Shown: in pieces, positions 16,187 to 24,814 of the stretch
How the letters are laid out: each line of letters begins with the position of its first letter
How positions within the stretch are numbered: position 1 is the first letter of the stretch
Source of the DNA: Elizabethkingia miricola
GTDB lineage: Bacteria > Bacteroidota > Bacteroidia > Flavobacteriales > Weeksellaceae
Assembly: GCF_001675285.1 (NCBI RefSeq)
Contig: NZ_LSGQ01000030.1
Span: forward strand, 674,867 to 738,866
DNA length: 64,000 nt
Reading direction: 5' to 3'
The notes under the pieces: generated by a model
Seen by the model: the letters and a program-made list of their open reading frames with translations, nothing else
Database searches by the model: none
Told to the model about the DNA's origin: nothing
Program-made: the position numbers and the translations under genes

Positions 16187-17557
16187 TTAATAATGACATT
16201 TACCACATTCGATACCTCCAATAGCATCTACAGTAATCTTAGCACCGCTACCATATTGTTTCTTCAACTTGTCGTGAAGTTTCTCAAAGTAAGCCTGGTT
16301 GTAAGTGTTACCCATATCTACTTCAGTAGTTCTGTGGCATTCGATACACCATCCCATAGTGAAATCGTTAGCCATTTGTACTACGTTCATAGTATCGATT
16401 TTACCGTGACAAGCTTTACATACTACATCGATTTGCTCGTTAGGATGCTTTTTGTTGAATGAATTGATAATCGCTTGTTCTCCGGCAATAACGTGCTGAG
16501 AGTGGTTGAAGTATACAAAATCCGGCATGTTGTGGATTCTTGTCCATTCAACTGGAGTCTCTTTTCCTGTATATGCCATTTTAGCTGGATCCCAACCTGT
16601 TGCTGCATAAAGTTTTTTGATCTCCCCGTTGTAGAAGTCTCTGTCGTGACCCGGCTCTAGGTATTCACCTTTGTATTCAGGGATAGCTTTGTGACAGTTC
16701 ATACACACGTTAAGTGAAGGGATTTCAGATACTTTACCATACTTAGCACCAGAGTGACAAAGCTGACAGTCGATCTTGTTGATTCCTGCGTGAATTTTGT
16801 GAGAGAAGTAGATTGGTTGTTCAGGTTTGTAACCTTTGTAAACACCGATCCACATTAACCAGTTCCATACACCATATGCTGCAAAGATTGCTAAAAGAGC
16901 AACAACACCTTGTCCTACAATTTTGTATTTTGCATAAAGCTCACTGAAAGACTGAATTCTTGTAGCGTTAAGAGCGGTAATCTCTTCGGATTGGTTAAGT
17001 TTTACTAGTTGTCTTATTTTGAATAAGATCCAGATTAATAGACCTGCAATAGCGAAAAGTGAAATCATTACGATTTTAGCATTTCCTTCGCTAGCTTTAG
17101 CTGCATTTACAGCGTTTAGGTCTGGGGAATCAGTAGCTTTAGCATCTTTCTTTGCGTCAGCTGCTGGTTCAGCAGGAGGATTGGATGTATAGGCTAAGAT
17201 ATCATCGATATCTTTTTCAGAAAGATTCGGGAATTGCTGCATTTCAACTTTTCCGTTTTCTTCGAAGATTTTGTTTGCGTACTTGTCTCCGGAAGCTCTT
17301 AAAGCTTTGTTGTCTTTAATCCACTTTTGGAACCAGTCGCGTCCTAGACCTTCCTCTGCTTTTACCTTTTCTACGATGCCTTTTAATGGTGGCCCAATTA
17401 GTTTTGAGTCAAGTTTGTGGCAGGCTGTACAATTTGTTTTAAAGAGCTCTGCCCCTTTTGCAGGGTCGCCTTCCTGTGCGTTATAAAGAGCACTGGTTGA
17501 TAGCAAAATACCAATTGCAATCAGCCCTTTCTTGTAATGCTTTCTCCAATTAATCAT
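16187..17557 (-). CDS. actA: Alternative complex III subunit ActA, six haem motifs with N-terminal cytochrome c domain
   Basis: A 456-residue multihaem cytochrome. A signal-like segment (1-27) is followed by a class I cytochrome c domain with CTACHK (C43, C46, H47). A low-complexity Ala/Asp/Lys linker, two hydrophobic helices (about 163-185 and 215-238) and a pentahaem domain follow, with CQLCH, CMNCH, CKACH, CIECH and a C-terminal CGKCH. The pentahaem part matches ActA; the N-terminal mono-haem domain is extra compared with the five-haem description of the subunit. First gene of actABCDEF; a TATTTTTG -7 element lies about 50 bases upstream. Confidence 0.93.
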   Translation of the reverse strand: MINWRKHYKKGLIAIGILLSTSALYNAQEGDPAKGAELFKTNCTACHKLDSKLIGPPLKGIVEKVKAEEGLGRDWFQKWIKDNKALRASGDKYANKIFEENGKVEMQQFPNLSEKDIDDILAYTSNPPAEPAADAKKDAKATDSPDLNAVNAAKASEGNAKIVMISLFAIAGLLIWILFKIRQLVKLNQSEEITALNATRIQSFSELYAKYKIVGQGVVALLAIFAAYGVWNWLMWIGVYKGYKPEQPIYFSHKIHAGINKIDCQLCHSGAKYGKVSEIPSLNVCMNCHKAIPEYKGEYLEPGHDRDFYNGEIKKLYAATGWDPAKMAYTGKETPVEWTRIHNMPDFVYFNHSQHVIAGEQAIINSFNKKHPNEQIDVVCKACHGKIDTMNVVQMANDFTMGWCIECHRTTEVDMGNTYNQAYFEKLHDKLKKQYGSGAKITVDAIGGIECGKCHY

Positions 17558-17606
17558 TTAATTAATCTTGATTAGTTAATCTTTGATACTATATCATTCA
17601 ATTCGG

Positions 17607-17614
17607 CAAAAATA
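17607..17614 (-). promoter_or_regulatory. -7 element of the act operon
   Basis: TATTTTTG on the minus strand matches the flavobacterial consensus TAnnTTTG. It lies 50 bases before the actA start. I see no TTTG at the usual distance upstream, so the -33 part is weak or absent. Confidence 0.5.
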
Positions 17615-17708
17615 CTATTTTAACACTACATTAACAGGGCTAAAATATGTCTAAATGTCATTTTTCTTTAATTTATATCAATTCTAAATTAGTTTCAGGA
17701 ATTAGTCT

Positions 17709-17716
17709 TATTTTTG
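17709..17716 (+). promoter_or_regulatory. -7 element before the SPOR protein gene
   Basis: TATTTTTG matches TAnnTTTG and ends 20 bases before the start codon at 17737. No clear -33 TTTG is seen at 17-23 bases upstream. Confidence 0.5.
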
Positions 17717-17736
17717 CATAAATTAACTATTAATAG

Positions 17737-18294
17737 ATGAAAAAGATATTTCAGATAGGAGCTGTTATGATGTTGTTTTGTTTTCAAAATATTTATGCTC
17801 AGAAGATTATCAGCAAGAAAGATAGCGTGAGCGGTAATGTTTATACTACACAAATGGATAGCAGGATAGACGAACTGTTGACCAGATCTGAAGAGAGCTG
17901 CAATCGTCCTGCAGGCCCTAAAATCGTAAATAACACCACTGGTGGATCGGTAATAAGCGAAGACAGAGTTATTACAAATACGCCTCGTGTTATCAATACA
18001 AAAACACTATCTACTGCAGATATCTGCAGAAACAGACCTAAGCTTAGTGGTTATAAGATTCAGATTGCTGTGACAAACAATAGCAATGATGCGAATAAGA
18101 TAAGATATGAAGTGAGACAGAGTTTTCCGGATCTTAGAACGGAGCTTGACAGCAGTCTTAGACCTAACTATAAAATTCTTGCCGGCAGCTTTTTTAGTAA
18201 ACAAAGCGGTAGCGAGGATCTGAGAAGAGTGAAAAGAGTATATAGCGGAGCAATACTTATTCCTTACAGAATCTTCTGTGTGGAAGCAAAATAA
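17737..18294 (+). CDS. Secreted SPOR-domain protein
   Basis: A 185-residue protein with a cleavable signal (MKKIFQIGAVMMLFCF to YAQ, about 1-22). The C-terminal region (about 105-182) has the SPOR pattern: YKIQIA at the start, then RYEVRQSFPDLRTEL, and YKILAGSF with a following helix. SPOR domains bind denuded septal peptidoglycan, so a periplasmic role at division sites is possible, but the middle region is featureless. It stands alone between the act operon and the two-component genes, with a terminator after it. Confidence 0.75.
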   Translation: MKKIFQIGAVMMLFCFQNIYAQKIISKKDSVSGNVYTTQMDSRIDELLTRSEESCNRPAGPKIVNNTTGGSVISEDRVITNTPRVINTKTLSTADICRNRPKLSGYKIQIAVTNNSNDANKIRYEVRQSFPDLRTELDSSLRPNYKILAGSFFSKQSGSEDLRRVKRVYSGAILIPYRIFCVEAK

Positions 18295-18300
18295 AAATAA

Positions 18301-18328
18301 AAAAAGGAAGCCAATCAGCTTCCTTTTT
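18301..18328. terminator. Bidirectional terminator between the SPOR gene and the response regulator gene
   Basis: An 11-bp stem (18301-18311 with 18318-18328) with a 6-base loop and A/T runs on both sides. The genes on both sides converge on it, so it can end transcripts from either. Confidence 0.88.
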
Positions 18329-18345
18329 TTTATTGTAATCAGGAC

Positions 18346-19032
18346 TTAGTTTTTTACTAAAAGTCTGAATCCTTCACCGTGTACATTGATGATCTCTAAA
18401 CCTTCATCTTCTTTCAGGAGTTTACGAAGTTTAGCAATGTAAACGTCCATACTTCTCGCTGTAAAATAGTTCTCTTTCTTCCAGATTTTTCTTAGTGCCA
18501 GATCACGAGGCATAAAATCATTTCTATGGATACAAAGAAGTTTTAATAGCTCATTCTCTTTTGGAGAAAGCTTATATTCCTGATCGTTTACACGCAGCTG
18601 ACGCAACATGGAATCGAAGAAAATATTACTGATTTTAAACTGCTCTTGTTCTTCGTCCTCAATAGAAGAGCTTCTCTGAAGGATTGCCTTGATTTTGTAA
18701 AGCAATAATTCAGTATCGAAAGGTTTTGTGATATAATCATCGGCTCCGATTTGGTACCCTTTAAGGATGTCTTCACGCAGATTTTTAGCGGTAAGGAAGA
18801 TAATCGGAATATTTTTATCAATTTTTTTAATTTCTTCAGCTAAAGAGAATCCATCCTTTTTTGGCATCATGACATCGGTAATGCAAATGTCAAATTCATT
18901 TTCGGTAAATTCTTTTAGTCCTTGTTCACCATCGGCAGCCAGAGTTACATCGAAGTTATTAATAGTTAAATAATCCTTCAGTACAGCTCCGAAGCTTTGG
19001 TCGTCTTCTACGAGTAAGATTCTGTTGTTCAT
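18346..19032 (-). CDS. OmpR/PhoB-family response regulator
   Basis: A 228-residue response regulator. The receiver domain (3-120) has the acidic pair E9/D10, the phosphoacceptor D53 in ITDVMMPKKDG, the conserved T in IFLTAK and K in YITKPFD. The winged-helix DNA-binding domain (about 130-226) ends SMDVYIAKLRKLL and INVHGEGFRLL. It resembles Bacteroidota RprY-type regulators. It follows the sensor kinase gene by 18 bases, so the two form an operon and a cognate pair; the stimulus is not known. Confidence 0.92.
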   Translation of the reverse strand: MNNRILLVEDDQSFGAVLKDYLTINNFDVTLAADGEQGLKEFTENEFDICITDVMMPKKDGFSLAEEIKKIDKNIPIIFLTAKNLREDILKGYQIGADDYITKPFDTELLLYKIKAILQRSSSIEDEEQEQFKISNIFFDSMLRQLRVNDQEYKLSPKENELLKLLCIHRNDFMPRDLALRKIWKKENYFTARSMDVYIAKLRKLLKEDEGLEIINVHGEGFRLLVKN

Positions 19033-19050
19033 TTTTTTAATATTTTGTTG

Positions 19051-20598
19051 TTAGACGATTAACGGAAGTTTTATGGTAAAGGTGCTTCCTTTTTCCTTTT
19101 GTGATTCTACAATTATTTGTCCTTTATGGAGTTCTATAATCTTTTTAACATAAGAAAGGCCTAGCCCTTGTCCCTTTACATTGTGAATGTTTCCGGTTTC
19201 TTCACGGAAGAATTTCTCAAAAATCCTGCTCTTGTTTTCTGTTTCCATTCCCATTCCTTTATCAGAAATTTCTATGACATACCAGTTGCCTTCATTTCTT
19301 GTTTTTATTCTTATATCAGGCTTTTCAGGAGAGTACTTGTTTGCGTTGTCCAGTAGATTTACCAAAGCGTTTGAAATGTGGAACTCATCAATTTTGAAGT
19401 TGTATTTCTCTGCCCTGAACTCCTCTGTAAGGGAACCTTCCCTTTGTTCAACGATCAGACGGAATGAACGGGTTATTTCTTTTATAAGCTCTCTTACATT
19501 TGTTGTTTTCAGGAAAAGCTTCATTTCATTACGTTCCAGCTTGGACATGTTCAGTACATTTTCTACCTGTTTTTTCATACGCAGGTTTTCCTGCTTGATA
19601 AGGCTAGAATAATATTTTACTTTTTCCGGATTGGTTGCTATTTTATCATTGTTCAGAGAGTCTGTAGCAACAGAGATAGTCGCTAGTGGAGTCTTGAATT
19701 CATGAGACATATTATTGATAAAATCAGTCTTTACTTCAGAAATTTTCTTCTGCTTGCTCATGTAATTGATGGAGATAATGTATATCCCTAGAATGGTTAG
19801 CAGAGACAACATTGTTCCAAGAAGCATCGGTAGATTATTTTCCACAAGTGAATAGTCTTTGCTCGGGAAAATTAATGCTAGAGTATAGAGTGTTTTATAC
19901 TGATTGTCAGTGAAAAGTTCGAATGTGTAATTTTGTTTATCCGGTTGTGCCAAAAAATTATTATTAGCAACCTTTGTAGGATTGTTATTCTTATCTAAAA
20001 TAGCAAATCCAATCGGAGTATTAATGCCCTTCATGCTTAGCTCTCGTTTGATAAGGCTGTCAAGCTCTTTTGTATTGATACGCTGCTGTATAGGCATATT
20101 GCTGGCATTAATTTTAACCAATTGCTTTAGGGTAAAATTATTGCTGGATAGATCCTGATTCATTTCAGAAGATAGTGGCTTTGGCGCAGCATTTTTTAGT
20201 TTTATCAGTCCTTCATCTCCATACAGGTTAGTTAATTCCACATTGTCTCCCGGGGTAGGTAACGGAATGTCCTTCTTTTCAATAATATTTTTAGAGAATG
20301 CAATAACTCTTTTGTTATTAGTAGAGTCTGTAGTAGACTGAATGTATTGTTGGGTAGCTTGCCCGCTGGAGTTTTTTATAGCTTCCGAAAAATTGGTTTT
20401 GTTGTTGGCGTAATATTTATCCACCTCCATTTCATTTACCTTTTCACGGATGTTTTCCATGGAAGCATATACTTTGTTAGAGAACTCCTGTTCCAGGGCT
20501 CTGTAATATTCCTTCAGCCAGTATAGCTGCATAGATACGAAGACGATAAGGGATATCGTCATAAAAACAGATATGATAGGAATGAACTTGTTATTCAT
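19051..20598 (-). CDS. Membrane sensor histidine kinase
   Basis: A 515-residue kinase with a transmembrane segment at 8-28, a periplasmic sensor region (about 29-255) without a recognised domain, a second transmembrane segment (about 256-280), a HisKA domain with H299 in FINNMSHEFKTPLATI, and a HATPase domain (about 400-513) with the N box NALVNLLDNANKYS, and G boxes DKGMGM and GQGLGLSYV. The layout matches RprX-type kinases of Bacteroidota. It is the first gene of the pair with the response regulator; the sensed signal cannot be inferred. Confidence 0.92.
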   Translation of the reverse strand: MNNKFIPIISVFMTISLIVFVSMQLYWLKEYYRALEQEFSNKVYASMENIREKVNEMEVDKYYANNKTNFSEAIKNSSGQATQQYIQSTTDSTNNKRVIAFSKNIIEKKDIPLPTPGDNVELTNLYGDEGLIKLKNAAPKPLSSEMNQDLSSNNFTLKQLVKINASNMPIQQRINTKELDSLIKRELSMKGINTPIGFAILDKNNNPTKVANNNFLAQPDKQNYTFELFTDNQYKTLYTLALIFPSKDYSLVENNLPMLLGTMLSLLTILGIYIISINYMSKQKKISEVKTDFINNMSHEFKTPLATISVATDSLNNDKIATNPEKVKYYSSLIKQENLRMKKQVENVLNMSKLERNEMKLFLKTTNVRELIKEITRSFRLIVEQREGSLTEEFRAEKYNFKIDEFHISNALVNLLDNANKYSPEKPDIRIKTRNEGNWYVIEISDKGMGMETENKSRIFEKFFREETGNIHNVKGQGLGLSYVKKIIELHKGQIIVESQKEKGSTFTIKLPLIV

Positions 20599-20769
20599 TG
20601 TTTGCTCAAATATTTGTTAAAATTAAAAATAAATTGAAATAAAAAGAAAATAAATTGAAAAAAAATGTTTCAAATTTCTTAAAACGACCATTTTTAACAT
20701 AAATTTCGATATCTAGTGTGCTCGGATGCTATATGCGGTTAAGAATTTTGTGAAAATTTTGAAAAAGAA

Positions 20770-20802
20770 TTGAAAATAATTCTTTAAAAGAAATTAAATT
20801 TG
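20770..20802 (+). promoter_or_regulatory. Promoter of the DUF2752 gene
   Basis: TTG at 20770-20772 and TAAATTTG at 20795-20802 are 22 bases apart, within the flavobacterial range. The start codon is at 20817, so the leader would be only about 8 bases. The rest of the 218-base gap (20599-20816) is AT-rich and shows no other feature. Confidence 0.6.
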
Positions 20803-20816
20803 GAAAAAGTAGTGAA

Positions 20817-21098
20817 ATGCTGTACATTGAAATTCCTAAATTACAGTGTGTTATAAAAGAAAACACCGGAGTAGATTGTCCGGGGTGTGGTCTCCAGAGG
20901 AGTGTAGAGTATCTTTTGAATGGTGAAGTGATGAAGTCTCTCCAGATATACCCTGGTCTTATCCCGCTTGTCTGTGTATTTCTGTTTTTAGGTCTTCACT
21001 TATGGATAGATAAGGCATGGACGTTGAGGCTGATGAGCTTTACTTTCTGGGTGGCCTCAATTGTAATTCTTGGAAATTATATTTTAAAATTTATTTAA
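20817..21098 (+). CDS. DUF2752 small membrane protein
   Basis: A 93-residue protein. The motif CPGCGLQRSVEYLLNG (residues about 22-37) is the signature of DUF2752, and two hydrophobic segments follow (about 45-63 and 72-91). The family is found in Bacteroidota and actinobacteria; its function is not known. It lies 33 bases before a second small membrane protein gene in the same direction; flavobacteria often keep these two side by side. Confidence 0.85.
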   Translation: MLYIEIPKLQCVIKENTGVDCPGCGLQRSVEYLLNGEVMKSLQIYPGLIPLVCVFLFLGLHLWIDKAWTLRLMSFTFWVASIVILGNYILKFI

Positions 21099-21131
21099 AC
21101 ACCAAATATTAATTTGAAAACTATTTAATTT

Positions 21132-21506
21132 ATGAATGAAAACATCGAAATTTATCCTATGGGAGGCAGTAAGTTGCCAAATGATCAGACAGCTCTGATA
21201 TTGTCTATCTCTGCAGCTGTTTTATTGCTTACAGGTTGCTGCTGTGGACTTTTTACAACAATACCGGCTTTAATCTGTGCTATCATAGGTTTTGTTCTTG
21301 CTAATAAGGCAACAACATTATACAAACTTAATCCAGGTATCTATACTCAGCAGAGTTTTAGTAATGTAAAAACAGCCAAGTTTATAGCGCTTGTAGCTCT
21401 TATTCTATCCGCTATATGGGCTGTTTTCAGTATATTGGCTATAGTTGGGGCAGTGACTTCACCGGAATTCCTGAAGGAATATCAAAGTCAGATCAGAAAT
21501 ATGTGA
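21132..21506 (+). CDS. CCC-motif small membrane protein (DUF4190-like)
   Basis: A 124-residue protein with a short hydrophilic N-terminus containing LPNDQTALILSI, a Cys-Cys-Cys motif (LTGCCCGLF, about residues 35-43) in the first hydrophobic hairpin (about 22-60), and a last hydrophobic segment (about 82-108). The pattern matches the flavobacterial CCC-motif membrane proteins related to DUF4190. No function is known. Probably cotranscribed with the DUF2752 gene; a strong terminator follows. Confidence 0.8.
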   Translation: MNENIEIYPMGGSKLPNDQTALILSISAAVLLLTGCCCGLFTTIPALICAIIGFVLANKATTLYKLNPGIYTQQSFSNVKTAKFIALVALILSAIWAVFSILAIVGAVTSPEFLKEYQSQIRNM

Positions 21507-21521
21507 TATTGTTATTTCAAT

Positions 21522-21552
21522 AAAAAAACACTGCATTTTGCAGTGTTTTTTT
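21522..21552. terminator. Bidirectional terminator
   Basis: A 14-bp stem (21522-21535 with 21539-21552) with a 3-base loop, A run on the left arm and T run on the right. It lies between two convergent genes (stops at 21506 and 21555). Confidence 0.9.
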
Positions 21553-21554
21553 AT

Positions 21555-21899
21555 TTATTCTTCAAAAAGATCTTCGTCGATAAAATACTGAATAATAGAT
21601 TTCCTCATCAAAACGCTCTGCTCATTGGGTCTTAATTCCGGGACCTCCTGAAGTTGTTCATACTGAGGCCAGCCATCGTCGTAACCATTGAATTTGTAAT
21701 AGCCATAAGGTTCTAATAGTCTGCAAACAGCAATATGTATAAGATTTAGTTTATCGTCTTTAGAATATTTTTGTTGTCCGCTACCCAGCTCCTGAATGCC
21801 AATAAGAAACAAAATAGTTTCTATCGGAGGATTGGGTTCCATATCAAAGTTCTTCTGGAAAAAAGCATCTACTTTCTTCCATAGTTCCTGTTCTGTCAT
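21555..21899 (-). CDS. Conserved hypothetical protein
   Basis: A 114-residue soluble, acidic protein with no signal peptide. It reads as a helical protein; the central part contains ELGSGQQKYSKDDKLNLIHIA and the end is FIDEDLFEE. I recognise this type only as an uncharacterised flavobacterial protein. It follows the oligopeptidase B gene by 3 bases, so it is probably translated from the same mRNA. No function is proposed. Confidence 0.75.
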   Translation of the reverse strand: MTEQELWKKVDAFFQKNFDMEPNPPIETILFLIGIQELGSGQQKYSKDDKLNLIHIAVCRLLEPYGYYKFNGYDDGWPQYEQLQEVPELRPNEQSVLMRKSIIQYFIDEDLFEE

Positions 21900-21902
21900 T
21901 TT

Positions 21903-23966
21903 TTAGTTTTTTTGAAGTTCAACTTCGGTTTTATTCTCCAGCTTAAGAAGAAACGCATATTCAAATGCATCATCTTTCAGGGATTCAAAGCGCCCTGAAG
22001 CGCCGCCATGACCAGAAGACATATCGGTTTTGAAAAGCAGAAGCTTATCATCAGTCTTCAGTTCACGAAGTCTTGCTGTCCACTTTGCAGGTTCCCAGTA
22101 TTGTACCTGGGAGTCATGGAAACCAGTGGTGATCAGAATATTTGGATATTCTTTCTCTTCGATATTGTCATATGGAGAGTAAGATTTCATGTAATCGTAA
22201 TATTCCTTTTCATTAGGATTTCCCCATTCGTCATATTCCCCTGTGGTTAAAGGAATGTCCTCGTCCAGCATTGTCGTCACAACGTCTACAAAAGGTACCT
22301 GCGCTACAATTCCGTTAAATAGTTTAGGTTCCATATTGATTATGGCACCCATTAGTAATCCACCGGCGCTTCCACCCATTGCGTACAGGTGTTCTGCGGA
22401 AGTATAGTTCTCTTTAATCAGAAATTTGCCAGCATCTATAAAGTCATAGAACGTATTCTTCTTGTGCAGCATTTTTCCGTCTTCATACCATTCTCTGCCC
22501 AGATATTCTCCACCGCGTATATGAGCAATTGCATAAATGAATCCTCGATCCAGTAAAGAAAGACGCACATTAGAGAATGCGGCATCTACTGTATAACCAT
22601 AGCTGCCATATCCGTATAGTAAAAGTGGTGTATTCTCGCTTTTCGAAGTGTCTTTATGGTAAACAAGAGAGATAGGTACTTTCTGTCCGTCTCTTGCTGT
22701 TGCCCATATCCTTTCAGAGATATAGTTTTCGGCCTTAAATGTCCCGCCTAAAACCTCCTGTTCCTTAAGGATTTTATTGGTTTTAGTTTTCATATTGTAC
22801 TCAAACGTAGTTGATGGACGGGTCATGGATGTGTATCCGTATCGCAGAACCTCTGAATTGAATTCAAGATTTATACTGATATAAGCTGTATAGGTAGGGT
22901 CATGGAATGGTAAATATTCTGTTTCTCCGGTTTTCCAGTTGCGGATATTAATCTTCAGAAGACCTTTTTCTCTTTCCTCAATTACAAGATAATCGTTAAA
23001 AATTTCAAAGCCTTCTAGTAAAATTCCTTCTCTGTGCGGAACGATATCTGTCCAGTGTTGCTTTGCTGTTTTATCAACAGGTGTTTTTACAAGCTTGAAA
23101 TTGGTTGCGCCATCAACATTTGTTATGATATAAAAATCATTTTCAAAATGCTCTACAGAATACTCCAGGTCTGCTTCACGAGGCTGAATAATTTTCCATT
23201 CGGTAAAAATATCATTGGCTGGTACAAAACGCATTTCGTCGGAAATTGTACTTGAGCTGGAAATAACAATATATTCAGATGATTTTGTTTTGAATACATT
23301 GACATCGAAAGTATCATCCTTTTCATGATAGATCAGAACGTCTTCTTTGGAATCTGTTCCTATTTTGTGTCGGTGTATCTGATAAGCGCGTAAGCTTTTA
23401 TCTTTACGGATATAGAAAACATATTGCCCGTCTGCAGACCATACAGCTTTTCCGGTTGTATTTTCTATTTTGTCTTCCAGTATTTCTCCGGTTTCAATAT
23501 TCTTGAAGTATATGGTATAGATTCTTCTGCTCAGGTTATCATAAGAATAAGCAACTATATTGTTGTCTTCGCTTACACTAAGACTTCCAATTTCAAAGAA
23601 TTCCAGACCTTCAGCGAGAATATTAGAGTCCAAAAGGATTTCTTCATTAGCCTCCAGGGTAAGATGCTTTCTGCAGAAAATAGGATATTCTCTACCTTCT
23701 TCATAGCGTACAATGTACCAGTATTCATTAAAGAAATAGGGGAGTGAAGAATCGTCTTTTTTATAACGGGATTTCATTTCTTCGTAAAGAAAATTCTGGA
23801 AATCTTCAGTATCTCTCATTGTTTCAGAGGTGTACTGGTTTTCTTCGTTTAGGTATGCAATAACTTCAGGATTTTCCCTTTCGTTTAGCCAATAGTAAGG
23901 ATCAATTCGTTGATCGCCATGTTTACTAAGGATTTTATCTATCTTTTTTGCCTTTGGCGCTTTCAT
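21903..23966 (-). CDS. ptrB: Oligopeptidase B (S9A prolyl oligopeptidase family)
   Basis: A 687-residue serine peptidase with an N-terminal seven-bladed beta-propeller (about 70-400) and a C-terminal alpha/beta-hydrolase domain. The nucleophile is in GGSAGGLLMG, the catalytic Asp in TTGFHDSQVQYWEP and the His in SSGHGG. The early motif DPYYWLNERENPEVIAYLNEEN is typical of oligopeptidase B, which cleaves after Lys or Arg in short peptides. There is no signal peptide, so it is cytoplasmic. Length is normal. The small hypothetical gene follows in the same operon. Confidence 0.93.
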   Translation of the reverse strand: MKAPKAKKIDKILSKHGDQRIDPYYWLNERENPEVIAYLNEENQYTSETMRDTEDFQNFLYEEMKSRYKKDDSSLPYFFNEYWYIVRYEEGREYPIFCRKHLTLEANEEILLDSNILAEGLEFFEIGSLSVSEDNNIVAYSYDNLSRRIYTIYFKNIETGEILEDKIENTTGKAVWSADGQYVFYIRKDKSLRAYQIHRHKIGTDSKEDVLIYHEKDDTFDVNVFKTKSSEYIVISSSSTISDEMRFVPANDIFTEWKIIQPREADLEYSVEHFENDFYIITNVDGATNFKLVKTPVDKTAKQHWTDIVPHREGILLEGFEIFNDYLVIEEREKGLLKINIRNWKTGETEYLPFHDPTYTAYISINLEFNSEVLRYGYTSMTRPSTTFEYNMKTKTNKILKEQEVLGGTFKAENYISERIWATARDGQKVPISLVYHKDTSKSENTPLLLYGYGSYGYTVDAAFSNVRLSLLDRGFIYAIAHIRGGEYLGREWYEDGKMLHKKNTFYDFIDAGKFLIKENYTSAEHLYAMGGSAGGLLMGAIINMEPKLFNGIVAQVPFVDVVTTMLDEDIPLTTGEYDEWGNPNEKEYYDYMKSYSPYDNIEEKEYPNILITTGFHDSQVQYWEPAKWTARLRELKTDDKLLLFKTDMSSGHGGASGRFESLKDDAFEYAFLLKLENKTEVELQKN

Positions 23967-24000
23967 TTATAAGTGAATAAAAAATTAAAGTTAAATAAAA

Positions 24001-24035
24001 AAACCATCACAACCCGAAGGTAATGATGGCTTTTG
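24001..24035 (-). terminator. Terminator after hemD
   Basis: An outer stem (24004-24009 with 24024-24029) and an inner 3-bp stem with a CGAA loop, separated by a small internal loop. On the minus strand a T run follows. It sits 17 bases beyond the hemD stop. Confidence 0.7.
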
Positions 24036-24051
24036 TATTATTTATAGATTT

Positions 24052-24795
24052 TTACTTGTTGTTAGCTTTGATAAATTTTTCCAAAGCCATTGTCATAGAA
24101 GGAGATTCTTTTGTAGGAGCCATAAGGTCTACACGAAGTTTAAGCTCTTCTGCTGCCTGCTGGGTTGTTAGCCCGAATACTCCGATCTTAGTGTCTTCCT
24201 GTTTGAAGTCCGGGAAGTTCTCAAATAGAGAACGTACACCCTGTGGACTAAAGAATATCACAAGATCATACTCTTTTATGTTAACATCCTGCAGGTTACT
24301 GCAAACTGTTCTGTACATAATGGCTCTTTTCCATTCTACGCCTGCTTCATTTAGTACATTAGGAATGTCCTCTGTGAAAACGTCAGAAGATGGAAGAAGA
24401 TATTTTTCAGTATTATGCTTCTTTAATAATGGTAAAAGATCTTTTGCTGTTTTTTCACCAAAGCTGATTTTTCTTTTTCTATAGACAATGTGCTTCTGAA
24501 GGTAGTTGGCTACAGCTTCAGACTGGCAAATGTATCGCATAGAATCTGGTACAGCAAAGCGCATCTCTTCTGCTAAGCGGAAGTAATGGTCAATAGCATT
24601 TTTACTGGTAAAAATAATACCAGTGTACTGACTAAGATCTATTTTTTGAGAACGAAGTTCTTTCGCATCTGCTCCTTCTACATGTATAAAAGGTCTAAAA
24701 TCAATCTTCACCTTTTCTTTTTTAGCTATCTCACCATAAGGGGATGTAGCTAAGTTAGGAGCTGGTTGAGAGACTAGAACGGACTTTACTTTCAT
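24052..24795 (-). CDS. hemD: Uroporphyrinogen-III synthase family protein
   Basis: A 247-residue two-lobed protein of the HemD family, which closes hydroxymethylbilane with inversion of ring D in haem synthesis. The family is weakly conserved; support comes from the length, the KSVLVSQPAP start, the TGIIFTSKNAIDHYF segment and IFFSPQGVRSLFENF near the end, which match the two lobes. The start is put at the ATG at 24795; the TTG just before it is less likely. The DUF4271 gene ends 19 bases upstream, and these two are often neighbours in flavobacteria. No other haem genes are in the window. Confidence 0.82.
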   Translation of the reverse strand: MKVKSVLVSQPAPNLATSPYGEIAKKEKVKIDFRPFIHVEGADAKELRSQKIDLSQYTGIIFTSKNAIDHYFRLAEEMRFAVPDSMRYICQSEAVANYLQKHIVYRKRKISFGEKTAKDLLPLLKKHNTEKYLLPSSDVFTEDIPNVLNEAGVEWKRAIMYRTVCSNLQDVNIKEYDLVIFFSPQGVRSLFENFPDFKQEDTKIGVFGLTTQQAAEELKLRVDLMAPTKESPSMTMALEKFIKANNK

Positions 24796-24814
24796 CAATT
24801 TATTTTTATAATGA

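Noticed and set aside
24023..24484. A 153-codon plus-strand ORF opposite hemD
   Set aside because: Antisense to hemD and covering its terminator; no family features.
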